From: Methanomethylovorans sp. PtaU1.Bin093
GTDB taxonomy: Archaea; Halobacteriota; Methanosarcinia; Methanosarcinales; Methanosarcinaceae
Reading direction: 5' to 3'
Assembly: GCF_002067275.1 (NCBI RefSeq)
Contig: NZ_MVQX01000035.1
Location: 18,635-82,634 of the forward strand
DNA: 64,000 nucleotides
Each line of letters opens with the position of its first letter. Position 1 is the stretch's first letter. A program made the position numbers and the translations under genes. The notes under the pieces are model-generated. The model saw nothing but the letters and a program-made list of their open reading frames with translations, had not been told where the DNA came from and ran no database searches. Below, piece after piece: positions 9,050 through 17,632 of the stretch.

Positions 9050-9144
9050 GGTATTTCACCTGAAAGTCCAAATATGTATTGCAGCCAGTATATTACAATA
9101 CCAATTCAAAGCACTTTAATATATTTAACTCTAATGAAGGTATG

Positions 9145-9594
9145 ATGAAGGTCTTACTACCCACTGATGGCTCGATATATTCAGAAAATGCTGCACGGAT
9201 CACCAAAAAGATCGGAAATGAGGAGACGGAGTTCATAGTCCTTCATGTACTTGCAGATAAGGGTATGGGCATGAAATCATGGCAGAAAGAGGGAGCTGAC
9301 ATTATTTTATCAACTATCGAAAATATACTGGTCGAGATAGGGTTTGACAGTTCCAGAATAAAGAAAGTCGTGGAAGAAGGGAATGCGCCTGCACAAATAG
9401 TCAATGTGGCAAATCGCTATGAAGTTGACCTGATCGTTATGGGGAACCAGGGTAAAAATGGTTTAAAGAAAATAATGGGCTCCGTAACTGCCAAGGTACT
9501 GGAACTTTCAGAAAGGCTGGTATTGGTGGTACCACCTAACTACACGCTTTCACAGACCGAGAAAAGCTCAGTCCTTGCCCAGACACTGCATTAA
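9145..9594 (+). CDS. Universal stress protein (UspA family)
   Basis: Single-domain Usp of 149 residues with the typical N-terminus MKVLLPTDGSIYSENAARI and C-terminal nucleotide-binding loop GNQGKNGLKKIMGSVT. The loop has 8 rather than the usual 9 residues between the second Gly and GS, a small departure from the ATP-binding consensus. The start at 9145 lies about 26 bases after the centre of a TATA box at 9115-9123, suggesting a leaderless transcript; ATG at 9142 is the alternative. The 3' end overlaps the convergent TIM-barrel gene by 27 bases. Confidence 0.9.
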   Translation: MKVLLPTDGSIYSENAARITKKIGNEETEFIVLHVLADKGMGMKSWQKEGADIILSTIENILVEIGFDSSRIKKVVEEGNAPAQIVNVANRYEVDLIVMGNQGKNGLKKIMGSVTAKVLELSERLVLVVPPNYTLSQTEKSSVLAQTLH

Positions 9595-10380
9595 TGTAGC
9601 TTTACCTGAACGCACATCCGACATGGAGAACACCTCAAGGTTGTAGATACCTCTATAATTATGGATCTCTTTTAATACGGTATAGTCTATATTGCCTCTG
9701 CCCGGAGCAAGGTGCTCATCCCCGTCATAAGTACTGGTCCACTTACCCCCATTGTCATGCATGTGCATATGTACTACATGGGATGAAACGGTTCTGACAA
9801 ATGTCCTCAATTTGTCTGGGTCTCCCCCGCAGGTAAGGTTTGCGTGTCCGATATCCAGCGTGATCTTCAGATCATCCGAGTTCACAGCTTCCACAGCTGC
9901 CACAAGTTCTTCTGCGAGGCAGCAAAGGTTCGTAGGATCTGTACCTTCCTTATTTTCAAGCCCAAGCATCACCCCGAGATCAGCTGCCTGTGCCGCAAGT
10001 TGCTTCAGGTTGGATACCATGTTCCTGAAGGAAGTTTCACGGTCACTATTGATCCTGCCGGGATGCAGTACAACTGCTTTTGAGCCCAGGGTGGCTGCAA
10101 GCTCGATCGATTCACCCATGAGCCTGAGATCCCCTTGCCCCATATTGGAAGTATCAACACGCAGTTCTTTTGGATATGTAGGAGAGTAAGCAGAGTAAGG
10201 AGCGTGTATGGAGGTAATGAGATCCAAAGTGGAGAGCTCATCAAGGATAGTTGCCAGCACACCACGGTCCAGACTTCGGCCGTTATAGACATGCAGCTTA
10301 GGCATATACAGTTCCACTGATCTCACTTCATGTGACAGCTCAGACAGGGAACCTGCAAAGGAAGATGCTCCAATCATCAT
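9568..10380 (-). CDS. Xylose isomerase-like TIM-barrel protein
   Basis: Protein of 270 residues in the AP endonuclease 2/xylose isomerase-like superfamily. Likely metal ligands are His in SIHAPYSAYS and VLHPGR, Glu in GLENKEG, Asp and His in TLDIGHANL, His in VVHMHMHDNGG, and Glu in NLEVF. The activity could be a sugar isomerase, epimerase or endonuclease; the sequence does not decide. Its 3' end overlaps the convergent usp gene, and its 5' end faces the mtr leader. Confidence 0.82.
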   Translation of the reverse strand: MMIGASSFAGSLSELSHEVRSVELYMPKLHVYNGRSLDRGVLATILDELSTLDLITSIHAPYSAYSPTYPKELRVDTSNMGQGDLRLMGESIELAATLGSKAVVLHPGRINSDRETSFRNMVSNLKQLAAQAADLGVMLGLENKEGTDPTNLCCLAEELVAAVEAVNSDDLKITLDIGHANLTCGGDPDKLRTFVRTVSSHVVHMHMHDNGGKWTSTYDGDEHLAPGRGNIDYTVLKEIHNYRGIYNLEVFSMSDVRSGKATLMQCLGKD

Positions 10381-10777
10381 ATACTATCAGGAAACAGCTT
10401 CAAAATAAGAGATTTTTGGTCGCTATGATGCCGGACTTGAGGTTTGAGTATAATATAAGGCCAAGTGAAGTTTTTCAATTCTATATTTTTAAATATTTAA
10501 AACCCTGAAAGGTTCAGGCGAAAGCGCATAGTATTATTTAAACTCTACTGTAGGATTTAATGTTCCTACAATAGCGAAAATTATAAAAAAATAAATATGA
10601 AAATATGCCTATGCAATGCGGGTTTTTCTTCGAAAGGTTTATAACGACACAGTATATTCAATTTCAGCGAATGGTAATATACTACCATCATTAATGCCAC
10701 TTTACTATGATGGACTAATATTATCCAGATAATAGAATTAATTCAAATCAGAAGACAAATATGTAGGAGGAAAATAT
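10381..10777 (+). promoter_or_regulatory. mtr operon promoter and dyad-rich leader
   Basis: A 397-base AT-rich gap before mtrE. The best promoter is TTCGAAAGG followed by TTTATAAC at 10638-10645, predicting a TSS near 10667. A near-perfect 18-bp dyad (10671-10688, one mismatched pair) lies just after it and could be an operator. Other inverted repeats are CCTGAA/TTCAGG (10504-10518), TGTAGGA/TCCTACA (10549-10570), CCATCA/TGATGG (10685-10713) and ATTATC/GATAAT (10720-10733). The leader of about 110 bases ends in AGGAGG 5-10 bases before the mtrE ATG. Confidence 0.65.
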
Positions 10778-11683
10778 ATGGACCCGCTCATAGGTATGGG
10801 CGCGTTGGCACTTATGGGTGCTGCTGCCACAATAGCAGGTGCATCCGAGGACCTGGAATCCGATATCGGATCTCAGAGCAACCCTAACTCACAAGTGCAA
10901 CTTGCCCCCCAGATGTCGTATCCACACAGGATCTATAACAAAGCCATTTCTGGAGAACCACCATCGAACGCTCTCATGTGTACCATTGGTGGAACTGTAG
11001 CTTATGTTATGTTGAACTTCAATGTTTCCGTAGTGCTTGCACTGACCATAGGATCACTGGTCGCAGCCATGGTACACGGAACATACGCAACAACTGCATA
11101 CATGGGCAGATGTTCAAGTCAGAAACGATTCAAACAGATGGTGTATCTTGATGTGCTTCGGTCGCACACTCCCCCGATAATGGGATATTCGTTCATAACA
11201 ACATTCACTATTCTTGTAGTATCTTATATAATGGTAACTGTTTTTGCTCATCCTTTTCCGCTTCCGCTACTGGCGTTCATATGGGGTATCACAGTTGGTG
11301 CTATCGGCTCATCCACAGGTGATGTGCATTATGGCGCAGAACGTGAGTTCCAGGATGTGGAGTTTGGTTCCGGCCTTAACACCGCAAACTCCGGTAAGAT
11401 CGTAAGGAAGGCAGAGTCCGGACTTAGGAGCAGCATGGACAACTCCTGGTTCTGTGCCAAGTTCGGTGGACCTGTGACAGGTATCGCCTTTGGTATGACC
11501 GTGTTCCTTAGTGGATGGATCACTACTGTTTTCGATCCATCGAAAGGTCCAGCAGCGGGATGGGAATCTGTTATAGCAGGGGCTCTCATCATACTCGTTA
11601 TGATCATATATAACAGGAAAATGGAAGTCAGCGCAAGGAAAGAATTCGGTCCGTACAAAGAAGATAAAGAGGAAGCAGCATGA
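10778..11683 (+). CDS. mtrE: Tetrahydromethanopterin S-methyltransferase subunit E
   Basis: Integral membrane subunit of the Na+-translocating N5-methyl-H4MPT:coenzyme M methyltransferase, 301 residues. It has several hydrophobic helices (for example residues 68-105, 140-180 and 240-285) and the conserved stretch SSTGDVHYGAEREFQ. The complex moves a methyl group from tetrahydrosarcinapterin to CoM and pumps Na+. It is the first gene of the mtrEDCBAFGH operon, with a strong GGAGG site. It overlaps mtrD by 4 bases (ATGA). Confidence 0.97.
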   Translation: MDPLIGMGALALMGAAATIAGASEDLESDIGSQSNPNSQVQLAPQMSYPHRIYNKAISGEPPSNALMCTIGGTVAYVMLNFNVSVVLALTIGSLVAAMVHGTYATTAYMGRCSSQKRFKQMVYLDVLRSHTPPIMGYSFITTFTILVVSYIMVTVFAHPFPLPLLAFIWGITVGAIGSSTGDVHYGAEREFQDVEFGSGLNTANSGKIVRKAESGLRSSMDNSWFCAKFGGPVTGIAFGMTVFLSGWITTVFDPSKGPAAGWESVIAGALIILVMIIYNRKMEVSARKEFGPYKEDKEEAA

Positions 11684-12432
11684 TCGACATAGCAGGATTA
11701 ATTGCAGAGAACATAATATATGTGTTGCTTATCACCCTCGGTGGTGTCCTTGTATCTGTTAGCGTGCACTTCGTGCCTGTGGGCGGCGCGCCGGCGGCAA
11801 TGGCCCAGGCCTGCGGTATAGGAACAGGTACCGTCCAATTGGCAGCCGGAGCAGGTCTTACCGGCCTGGTAACAGCAGGCGCGATGATGGGCGTTACTGA
11901 CAATATTGGACTGGTGCTGGCCTCAGGAACTGTGGGCGGTATGATAATGATAGCAGTAACCATGATAGTAGGTAACTGGGTCTACTTCTATGGTGTCGGC
12001 TGTCCTGCTGCATCAGCAAAGGTAAAATACGACCCCATAACCAAGGACAGACAGGACCTCTACATATCCCAGGGTACTGAAGGCCATGCTATCCCAACCG
12101 TTTCGTTCGTAAGCGGTGTTATCGGAGCCGGGCTCGGTGGACTTGGCGGAGGTCTCGTTTATTATGCACTGCTGAAGATCGGAGAAGTTGCTTCAGGATT
12201 GACAGTTAAGGATATCATGAGCACAACTGGTCATGAACTGGTAGGACTTGCCAGTATTTTCGCAGTGGGTATATTCTTCATGAACGCAGTTATCCCATCA
12301 TACAACATTGGTGGAACCATCGAAGGTTTCCATGACCCGAAGTTCAAGAGATGGCCAAGGGCTGCGATCACCTCACTTGTGGTTACCTTCCTTTGTGCTA
12401 TCCTGGCAGTTGTCACATTAGGAGGTATGTAA
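11680..12432 (+). CDS. mtrD: Tetrahydromethanopterin S-methyltransferase subunit D
   Basis: Polytopic membrane subunit of 250 residues, part of the Na+-translocating methyltransferase. The N-terminal helix (MIDIAGLIAENIIYVLLITL) and glycine-rich helices such as VGGAPAAMAQACGIGTG and SGVIGAGLGGLGGGL are typical of MtrD. It overlaps mtrE by 4 bases, and mtrC starts 1 base after its stop, so translation is probably coupled. Confidence 0.97.
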   Translation: MIDIAGLIAENIIYVLLITLGGVLVSVSVHFVPVGGAPAAMAQACGIGTGTVQLAAGAGLTGLVTAGAMMGVTDNIGLVLASGTVGGMIMIAVTMIVGNWVYFYGVGCPAASAKVKYDPITKDRQDLYISQGTEGHAIPTVSFVSGVIGAGLGGLGGGLVYYALLKIGEVASGLTVKDIMSTTGHELVGLASIFAVGIFFMNAVIPSYNIGGTIEGFHDPKFKRWPRAAITSLVVTFLCAILAVVTLGGM

Positions 12433-12433
12433 G

Positions 12434-13261
12434 ATGTCAGCCGGAGGAAGCGGGGAAGCTCATGCAGCTATCCCACAGAATCAGCTAATAGCCTTTGGTA
12501 TAATCGGAGGCCTTATAGGAATATATGCAGCGTTTTTCCTGAGCAATGTAGCTGGAGGGGTTTTCTCTTTTATGGGTGCCCTGGGTGCTATATGTGCTAC
12601 TATATGGGGTGCTGCGGCAGTAAGAAGAGTGGCAAGCTATGGTCTTGGTACCGGCGTGCCTTCCATAGGAATGCTGGCCCTGGGTATGGGTGTCGTTGCA
12701 GCCATGTTCGGACTTGCAGTGGCCGAAGGTTTTGGTCTTGCGATAGCCGGTCCTTTGATAGCGCTTGTAGTAGCATCCATTATCGGTCTGTTGATCGGTA
12801 TCTTTGCCAACAAGGTGCTGAGAATGAACATCCCCGTGATGGAGCAGTCCATGACAGAGATAGCCGCATCTGGGACGATACTAATCATTGGTCTTTCTGT
12901 TGCAATGACAGGCACATTCCTGTTCGACGTAGTACTTGAAGATGTCATTACCACAGGATACATTGCAGTGATCTTCATTGCAGGCGGTATGGCTCTTCTG
13001 CACCCGTTCAACGCAAATCTCGGCCCGGATGAAAAGCAGGACCGTACTCTTTACAATGCATTGGAGAAGGGTGCTATTGCAATGATCATAGCAGGCATAG
13101 TGGCATTGTCCGTACAAAATGCATCTGTTGGTATGGTTACCGTCCTTATAGGTATATTCCTATGGTATTATGGTTTTACCGGTTTCTATGCACGGGTAAA
13201 GAGAGATGCCTTCAAAGTAGTTGGAACAGGACTGTTGCCATCTGAGGAGGAGTTAGAATGA
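12434..13261 (+). CDS. mtrC: Tetrahydromethanopterin S-methyltransferase subunit C
   Basis: Integral membrane subunit of 275 residues with six to seven predicted helices. Recognisable stretches are MALLHPFNANLGPDEKQDRT and the C-terminal YYGFTGFYARVKRDAFKV. With MtrD and MtrE it forms the membrane part of the methyltransferase. It lies 1 base after mtrD and overlaps mtrB by 4 bases (ATGA). Confidence 0.97.
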   Translation: MSAGGSGEAHAAIPQNQLIAFGIIGGLIGIYAAFFLSNVAGGVFSFMGALGAICATIWGAAAVRRVASYGLGTGVPSIGMLALGMGVVAAMFGLAVAEGFGLAIAGPLIALVVASIIGLLIGIFANKVLRMNIPVMEQSMTEIAASGTILIIGLSVAMTGTFLFDVVLEDVITTGYIAVIFIAGGMALLHPFNANLGPDEKQDRTLYNALEKGAIAMIIAGIVALSVQNASVGMVTVLIGIFLWYYGFTGFYARVKRDAFKVVGTGLLPSEEELE

Positions 13262-13581
13262 GCATGGTACACGTTGCACCTGAAGCACACCTGGTGCTTG
13301 ATCCATTGACCTCTTTACTGGCAGAGGAACGCCCTGACATTATCCAGTATTCAATGGACCCTATACTGGCAAAGCTTGATGAGCTTGATATGATAGCAGA
13401 TGATCTGGTGAACTCCCTTGCACCTGACAGACAGCTTATGAACGCATTCCCCGGCCGTGAGCACACATCCTACATTGCCGGTATATACGGAAATTCGTTC
13501 TATGGAATAGTCGTAGGTCTTGGAGTGGCAGGTCTGCTGCTGATCGTAATGTATGTGCTAAGAACTATGGGAGTGATGTGA
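13258..13581 (+). CDS. mtrB: Tetrahydromethanopterin S-methyltransferase subunit B
   Basis: Small subunit of 107 residues. A soluble N-terminal half (MVHVAPEAHLVLDPLTSLLAEERPDI) is followed by one C-terminal membrane helix at about residues 82-102. The sequence GREHTSYIAGIYGNSFYGIVVG is characteristic of MtrB. It overlaps mtrC by 4 bases and is followed by mtrA after 1 base. Confidence 0.96.
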   Translation: MSMVHVAPEAHLVLDPLTSLLAEERPDIIQYSMDPILAKLDELDMIADDLVNSLAPDRQLMNAFPGREHTSYIAGIYGNSFYGIVVGLGVAGLLLIVMYVLRTMGVM

Positions 13582-13582
13582 G

Positions 13583-14308
13583 ATGGTAGATAAGAGAGAA
13601 CCAGCACCACAGTGGCCCGTACTTAAAGGTGAATATGAAGTTGGAGATGTAAAGAACTGTGTTGCTGTCATCACCCTGGGTTCACACCTTCCCGGTGGTC
13701 CTCAGCTTGATGCAGGAGCCTGTATCACTGGTCCCTGTAAGACAGAGAACCTGGGTATAGAGAAGGTAGTTGTACATATAATCTCCAACCCCAACATAAG
13801 ATATCTCATTGTAACTGGTTCCGAGGTCAAAGGACACGTTACCGGCGATGCAATGCTGAAGATGCACCAGAACGGTGTCAAAGATAACAGGATCGTTGGA
13901 GCTGTAGGTGCTATTCCATATATAGAGAACCTGACAGCAGAAGCGATAGAAAGGTTCCAGAAGCAGGTCGAATGTGTCAACTTCATAGGAACGGAAGATG
14001 TCAGTGCGATAGTAGCAAAGATCAAGGAATACGCTGCAAAGGACCCTGGAGCCTATGACGCTGAGCCTATGCTCCTTCAGATAGGAGAAGCAGGCGGAGA
14101 AGAGAAAGAAGAGGCAGGCGGCCTGAAGCCAATGGCTGCAGAGCTGGCTACTGTAAGGAGCCGTATACTTGCCATCAACAGAGAGATGATGGGTATCGGT
14201 AACCTCAACAAGTTCCACGCAGGTGTGCATGCCGGCAAGGTAGAAGGTATAATGATCGGTATGGGTATTACCCTGACAATACTCGGTCTGCTGCTGGGAG
14301 GTAACTAA
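13583..14308 (+). CDS. mtrA: Tetrahydromethanopterin S-methyltransferase subunit A (corrinoid protein)
   Basis: Corrinoid-binding subunit of 241 residues that carries the methyl group on 5-hydroxybenzimidazolyl-cobamide. The likely lower axial cobalt ligand is His85 in VKGHVTGDA, matching the known family histidine. A C-terminal membrane helix (residues 220-239, [19 protein letters not shown]) anchors it. The N-terminal [30 protein letters not shown] is a family signature. It is followed by mtrF after 1 base. Confidence 0.97.
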   Translation: MVDKREPAPQWPVLKGEYEVGDVKNCVAVITLGSHLPGGPQLDAGACITGPCKTENLGIEKVVVHIISNPNIRYLIVTGSEVKGHVTGDAMLKMHQNGVKDNRIVGAVGAIPYIENLTAEAIERFQKQVECVNFIGTEDVSAIVAKIKEYAAKDPGAYDAEPMLLQIGEAGGEEKEEAGGLKPMAAELATVRSRILAINREMMGIGNLNKFHAGVHAGKVEGIMIGMGITLTILGLLLGGN

Positions 14309-14309
14309 A

Positions 14310-14543
14310 ATGGCTGAACAGTTGGAATACGATAAAGGGGTTCCTATGGTGATCACACCTCAGATGGGACCAATAGATAATGTTGTAGCAGACATAAGGG
14401 CCCGTGCGCAGCTTATTGCAAGGAACCAAAAGCTTGATTCCGGTGTGAGCGCAGCAGGGATAGTTGGTTTTGCCGCTGGCTTTATATTTGCCATCCTTAT
14501 GACAGTAGTTATTCCATTGATCATCTGGCAGGTGATTTACTAA
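14310..14543 (+). CDS. mtrF: Tetrahydromethanopterin S-methyltransferase subunit F
   Basis: Subunit of 77 residues with a soluble N-terminus related to the MtrA N-terminal region ([35 protein letters not shown]) and one C-terminal membrane helix at residues 48-73. In Methanosarcinales it is a separate gene as here. Its last base overlaps the first base of the mtrG start (TAATG). Confidence 0.95.
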   Translation: MAEQLEYDKGVPMVITPQMGPIDNVVADIRARAQLIARNQKLDSGVSAAGIVGFAAGFIFAILMTVVIPLIIWQVIY

Positions 14544-14773
14544 TGACAGACAGAAGCGATAGAATACCAAGCGTTGTCACAGACCCTGCGGATTTTGCTG
14601 AAGTGCTGGCGAGGCTTAACAAGATAGACGAGAAGATAGAGTTCGTCCACAGTGAAGTTGCACAGAGGATAGGAAAGAAAGTTGGAAGGGACATTGGAAT
14701 ACTGTATGGAGCCGTTGCTGGAATACTAATATTCCTTGTTTACCTGTCAATAAAACCGTGGTTATTTGGATAA
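14543..14773 (+). CDS. mtrG: Tetrahydromethanopterin S-methyltransferase subunit G
   Basis: Small subunit of 76 residues with a coiled-coil-like region (LARLNKIDEKIEFVHSEVAQRIG) followed by one membrane helix at residues 53-72. The size and the GKKVGRDIGILYGAVAG stretch match MtrG. It overlaps mtrF by 1 base; mtrH follows after 12 bases with an AAGAGGTG site. Confidence 0.95.
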   Translation: MTDRSDRIPSVVTDPADFAEVLARLNKIDEKIEFVHSEVAQRIGKKVGRDIGILYGAVAGILIFLVYLSIKPWLFG

Positions 14774-14785
14774 AGAGGTGTACAA

Positions 14786-15742
14786 ATGTTCAGATTTGAT
14801 AAAAAGCAAGAGGTATACGAGGTAGGCAACGTCAAGTTCGGTGGCCAGCCAGGAGAATACCCCACAGTACTTGTAGGTACGATGTTCTATGCAAGGCACA
14901 AGATCGTGTCCGATGAAGATAAAGGCATATTTGATAAGGCAGCTGCCGAAAAACTGTGGCACAACATCCAGGAGATGGGTGCGACCACAGGTAACCCCTA
15001 CGTCAACCAGATCGTGGGAGAAACCCCTGAAGCTATCAGGAAATACATCGACTGGTTCGTTGAGCTCGATGATAAGACCCCATTCCTCATCGACTCCTCA
15101 GCAGGAGATGTTCGTGCAGCGGCTGCAAAACACGTTACGGAGATAGGTGTAGCCGACAGGGCGATCTACAACTCCATCAATGCAAGTATCCACCCGGACG
15201 AGATGGAAGCAGTAAGGGAAAGTGACATCAATTGTTCCATTGTCCTTGCATTCAATGCAACCGATCCAAGCGTCAAGGGAAAGCTTGAGATTCTTGAGAC
15301 AGGCGGTACAGGCCAGTCAAAAGGCATGCTTGAGATAGCAAAGGAATGTGGGATCACAAAGCCATTGATCGATGTGGCAGCAACGCCACTGGGAGCAGGT
15401 TCCGGTGCATCCATGAGAGCTGTCGTAGCTATCAAGGGACACCTCGGACTGCCTGTGGGCGGTGGATACCACAACATGGCATCTGCATGGGACTGGATGA
15501 AAAACTACAAGAAGAAGTTCGAGACAAAGGAAGAGAAGCAGGCAATCTACATGCCAGCAGATATAGGTACAAACCTTGTGCCACAGGTACTTGGATCAAA
15601 CTTCCAGCTTTTCGGCCCTATCGAGAACACTGACAAAGTGTTCCCTGCAACAGCCATGGTAGACATCATGCTGGCTGAAACTGCAAAGGAACTCGGTCTT
15701 GAGGTCAAGGACCCCAACCATCCCATATTCAAACTGGTATAA
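14786..15742 (+). CDS. mtrH: Tetrahydromethanopterin S-methyltransferase subunit H
   Basis: Soluble TIM-barrel methyltransferase of 318 residues that passes the methyl group from methyl-tetrahydrosarcinapterin to the cobalt of MtrA. The N-terminus MFRFDKKQEVYEVGNVKFGGQPGEYPTVL and DSSAGDVRAAAAKHV are typical. It is the last gene of the operon. Its final codons and stop lie inside a perfect palindrome (see the terminator). Confidence 0.97.
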   Translation: MFRFDKKQEVYEVGNVKFGGQPGEYPTVLVGTMFYARHKIVSDEDKGIFDKAAAEKLWHNIQEMGATTGNPYVNQIVGETPEAIRKYIDWFVELDDKTPFLIDSSAGDVRAAAAKHVTEIGVADRAIYNSINASIHPDEMEAVRESDINCSIVLAFNATDPSVKGKLEILETGGTGQSKGMLEIAKECGITKPLIDVAATPLGAGSGASMRAVVAIKGHLGLPVGGGYHNMASAWDWMKNYKKKFETKEEKQAIYMPADIGTNLVPQVLGSNFQLFGPIENTDKVFPATAMVDIMLAETAKELGLEVKDPNHPIFKLV

Positions 15743-15767
15743 TTATACCAGTTTTCATCCTTTTTTT
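15731..15767 (+). terminator. mtr operon terminator overlapping the mtrH stop codon
   Basis: Positions 15731-15742 and 15743-15754 are exact reverse complements (12-bp arms, AAACTGGTATAA and its complement, no spacer). The stop TAA at 15740-15742 ends the left arm. The palindrome is followed by TTTTC and a run of seven T at about 15760-15767, giving a classic hairpin plus U-tract. Confidence 0.75.
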
Positions 15768-15790
15768 AACTTAATTCTTTGAACACCTAC

Positions 15791-16834
15791 TCAAAGTGAA
15801 TCCATTCTCTTCCAGTTACCCATAAGATGTTCATTCGGATTGTAATTGTAACTGTCAGATAGTATCCTGTCACCCAGGGCATTTGTCCAGACATCCACAT
15901 GTCCACCCTCAACATCGATCTCCTTTTCTTCATAAGGGTCCCAGCGTCTTTCAAGACCAAGGATGGCTTCACGGCTGAACCTTTCAGAAGGGCTTTCCCG
16001 ATCGATCTGTGCATTATATGCTGCCCTGTCAGCCTCGAATCGCTTATTTGACTCTTCCCAGCTACGCATTCTCTGCTGTCTTAAATGGTCCTGCATCTGG
16101 CTGTATTGTCTTGAAAAAACACCTATCTTCCGGATATTTGCGATCTGCTGCTGATAAGACCCGGTTATCAGGTCCGTTAACTGCCGGACCCATACCTCAT
16201 TTGGCCGAAGAGAAGTCTTCATCGTTCTGAAAAGGGGCAGATTCTCGTCAAGATGCCCCTGGGGGGCACGAATAGATCCGGTCTGCATATGCCAGAGAAT
16301 GAGATCTCCGGCCATCATCGGAACCTGTTCGTATAAGACCCCGGCATAGAATTCCTCTTCAATAGGATTTTTCGCAATTTCATAGGCTATCCGTACTTTT
16401 CCAAACCTCAAGCTGGCTGCTGGCATACGGGGTGCCGAAGCATCTGCAACCATCGGATCATCAGGATGTACCGGACCTCTGAGAACTAGTCTGTAAGGCT
16501 GCATCTTTTGCCTGAAAGGAGATATTATGTATTTAAGAAGCGCTTCATCCGGTTGCATGGGTGCAGCAACCTTTGTACTCTGGCTCTGCCAGAACTGCTG
16601 GTTCATCACTGCCATAGGGTTGCTCGACCACGTGAACTTCAGGATGGGAAAACCTTCAAATGCCATTAGACCATCGGGGCTGACCACTGCAAAGTTAATA
16701 TATGCAGGCATATGCATGTCATTTACCCACGTGATCCCACCATAACATATCCAGTCACTGGGTATGATCATTCGGAATGCTTCGATACCAAACCCTGCCT
16801 GGTCTATACACTGGACCTGTCTGTAACCGGTCAT
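15791..16834 (-). CDS. Unrecognised 347-residue protein, possibly horizontally acquired
   Basis: No family I can name. The N-terminal half is a beta-rich region (FRMIIPSDWICYGGITWVND, then AYINFAVVSPDGLMAFE), followed by a helical, Gln/Arg-rich segment (residues 235-285, SYQQQIANIRKIGVFSRQYS). The C-terminus (RRWDPYEEKEIDVEGGHVDV, then NYNPNEHLMGNWKRM) resembles a tail I associate with uncharacterised bacterial proteins. I use the ATG at 16834 because GGAG lies 8 bases upstream; a GTG at 16843 is also in frame. No signal peptide is clear. It stands alone and has a promoter full of dyads. Confidence 0.75.
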   Translation of the reverse strand: MTGYRQVQCIDQAGFGIEAFRMIIPSDWICYGGITWVNDMHMPAYINFAVVSPDGLMAFEGFPILKFTWSSNPMAVMNQQFWQSQSTKVAAPMQPDEALLKYIISPFRQKMQPYRLVLRGPVHPDDPMVADASAPRMPAASLRFGKVRIAYEIAKNPIEEEFYAGVLYEQVPMMAGDLILWHMQTGSIRAPQGHLDENLPLFRTMKTSLRPNEVWVRQLTDLITGSYQQQIANIRKIGVFSRQYSQMQDHLRQQRMRSWEESNKRFEADRAAYNAQIDRESPSERFSREAILGLERRWDPYEEKEIDVEGGHVDVWTNALGDRILSDSYNYNPNEHLMGNWKRMDSL

Positions 16835-16929
16835 TGCATACACTCCATCATGGTCTTTTGATGCTGCACAGATCTCAGAATCCTGACCAATGAAAACTGG
16901 GTGGACCCACTCCCCACCCGTTCACATGC

Positions 16930-16999
16930 AAGGAGATATTCTCCAATATCTTCCTTATAACAATGTTTCATCTGCTGCTATTTAAATGTAACCAGTTAC
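16930..16999 (-). promoter_or_regulatory. Dyad-rich promoter of the unrecognised gene
   Basis: On the minus strand a TATA-like ATTTAAAT (16979-16986 region) is preceded by the palindrome GTAACTGGTTAC (16988-16999). An imperfect 27-base palindrome at 16930-16956 (AAGGA-GATATT / AATATC-T-TCCTT around CTCC) lies near the predicted TSS. This layout looks like an operator-controlled promoter. Confidence 0.45.
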
Positions 17000-17038
17000 T
17001 TAGAAAGATTAATATCAGAATGTAATAATGCTGTCTTC

Positions 17039-17605
17039 ATGACAGATGTGATGCTTTTATGGGAAACACCCCTGTTGTTTGAAAAATTGTTTATTGAGTA
17101 CGGGATTAAATGCCAGAGGGTACCAGCTGAATCCCTTGGTACTCCTTTCCTGCCCCCATGCAGATGCCTTGTTCTTCCCACAGGTTTTGCCAATCCTGCA
17201 TATACTTCAACTCTCAAGGGTGTTGTGAGGAACAAGAGCAAGATCGAAAAATTCCTCAAGAATGGAGGAACAGTGCTCATATTCGGACCAATGGTGCCGG
17301 AATATGATTATGACTGGCTGCCCATTGAATTGAAATATATACAGGAACAGGGATCTGGAAGTGTGCAGAGGATGGAAGGGAACGAAGAGATCTGTGCCAT
17401 CGACAGCTATACCACCGAGGTGGAATACGACGGTTACTTTATGGGTACAGATGCAAAGGTAATCCTGAGGGATTCAAGCTACCGGCCAATAATGGTCGTA
17501 AAAGACGCAGGTAAAGGCAGGGTCATAGCCTGTTCCATCCACGAGTTCCCATCAAAAGATTTTCTGCAACGCATAGTGGAAATATCTGCAAGCTGCAAGA
17601 TCTGA
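17039..17605 (+). CDS. Conserved hypothetical protein, ThuA/amidotransferase-like fold suspected
   Basis: Protein of 188 residues. Alternating hydrophobic strands and turns (VMLLWETP, CLVLPTGFANPAY, GGTVLIFGPMVPEYDYDW, GRVIACSIHEFPSKDF) suggest a flavodoxin-like or class I glutamine amidotransferase-like fold, but I see no catalytic Cys-His pair. Function unknown. It converges with the next gene with 2 bases between the stop codons, and both gene ends lie inside one inverted repeat. Confidence 0.7.
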   Translation: MTDVMLLWETPLLFEKLFIEYGIKCQRVPAESLGTPFLPPCRCLVLPTGFANPAYTSTLKGVVRNKSKIEKFLKNGGTVLIFGPMVPEYDYDWLPIELKYIQEQGSGSVQRMEGNEEICAIDSYTTEVEYDGYFMGTDAKVILRDSSYRPIMVVKDAGKGRVIACSIHEFPSKDFLQRIVEISASCKI

Positions 17606-17632
17606 GATCATGAGAACTCTTTTTGCAGCTTG
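17589..17632. terminator. Inverted repeat spanning two convergent stop codons
   Basis: CAAGCTGCAA at 17589-17598 and TTGCAGCTTG at 17623-17632 are perfect 10-bp arms around a 24-base loop that holds both stop codons. It is placed to act as a bidirectional terminator. The arms are also coding, and only a short T5 run (17620-17624) is present, so the role is tentative. Confidence 0.45.

Noticed and set aside
11628..11963. Long minus-strand frame opposite mtrE and mtrD
   Set aside because: It is antisense to strongly conserved mtr genes; its Pro/Ala/Thr-rich content is a mirror of their codon pattern.
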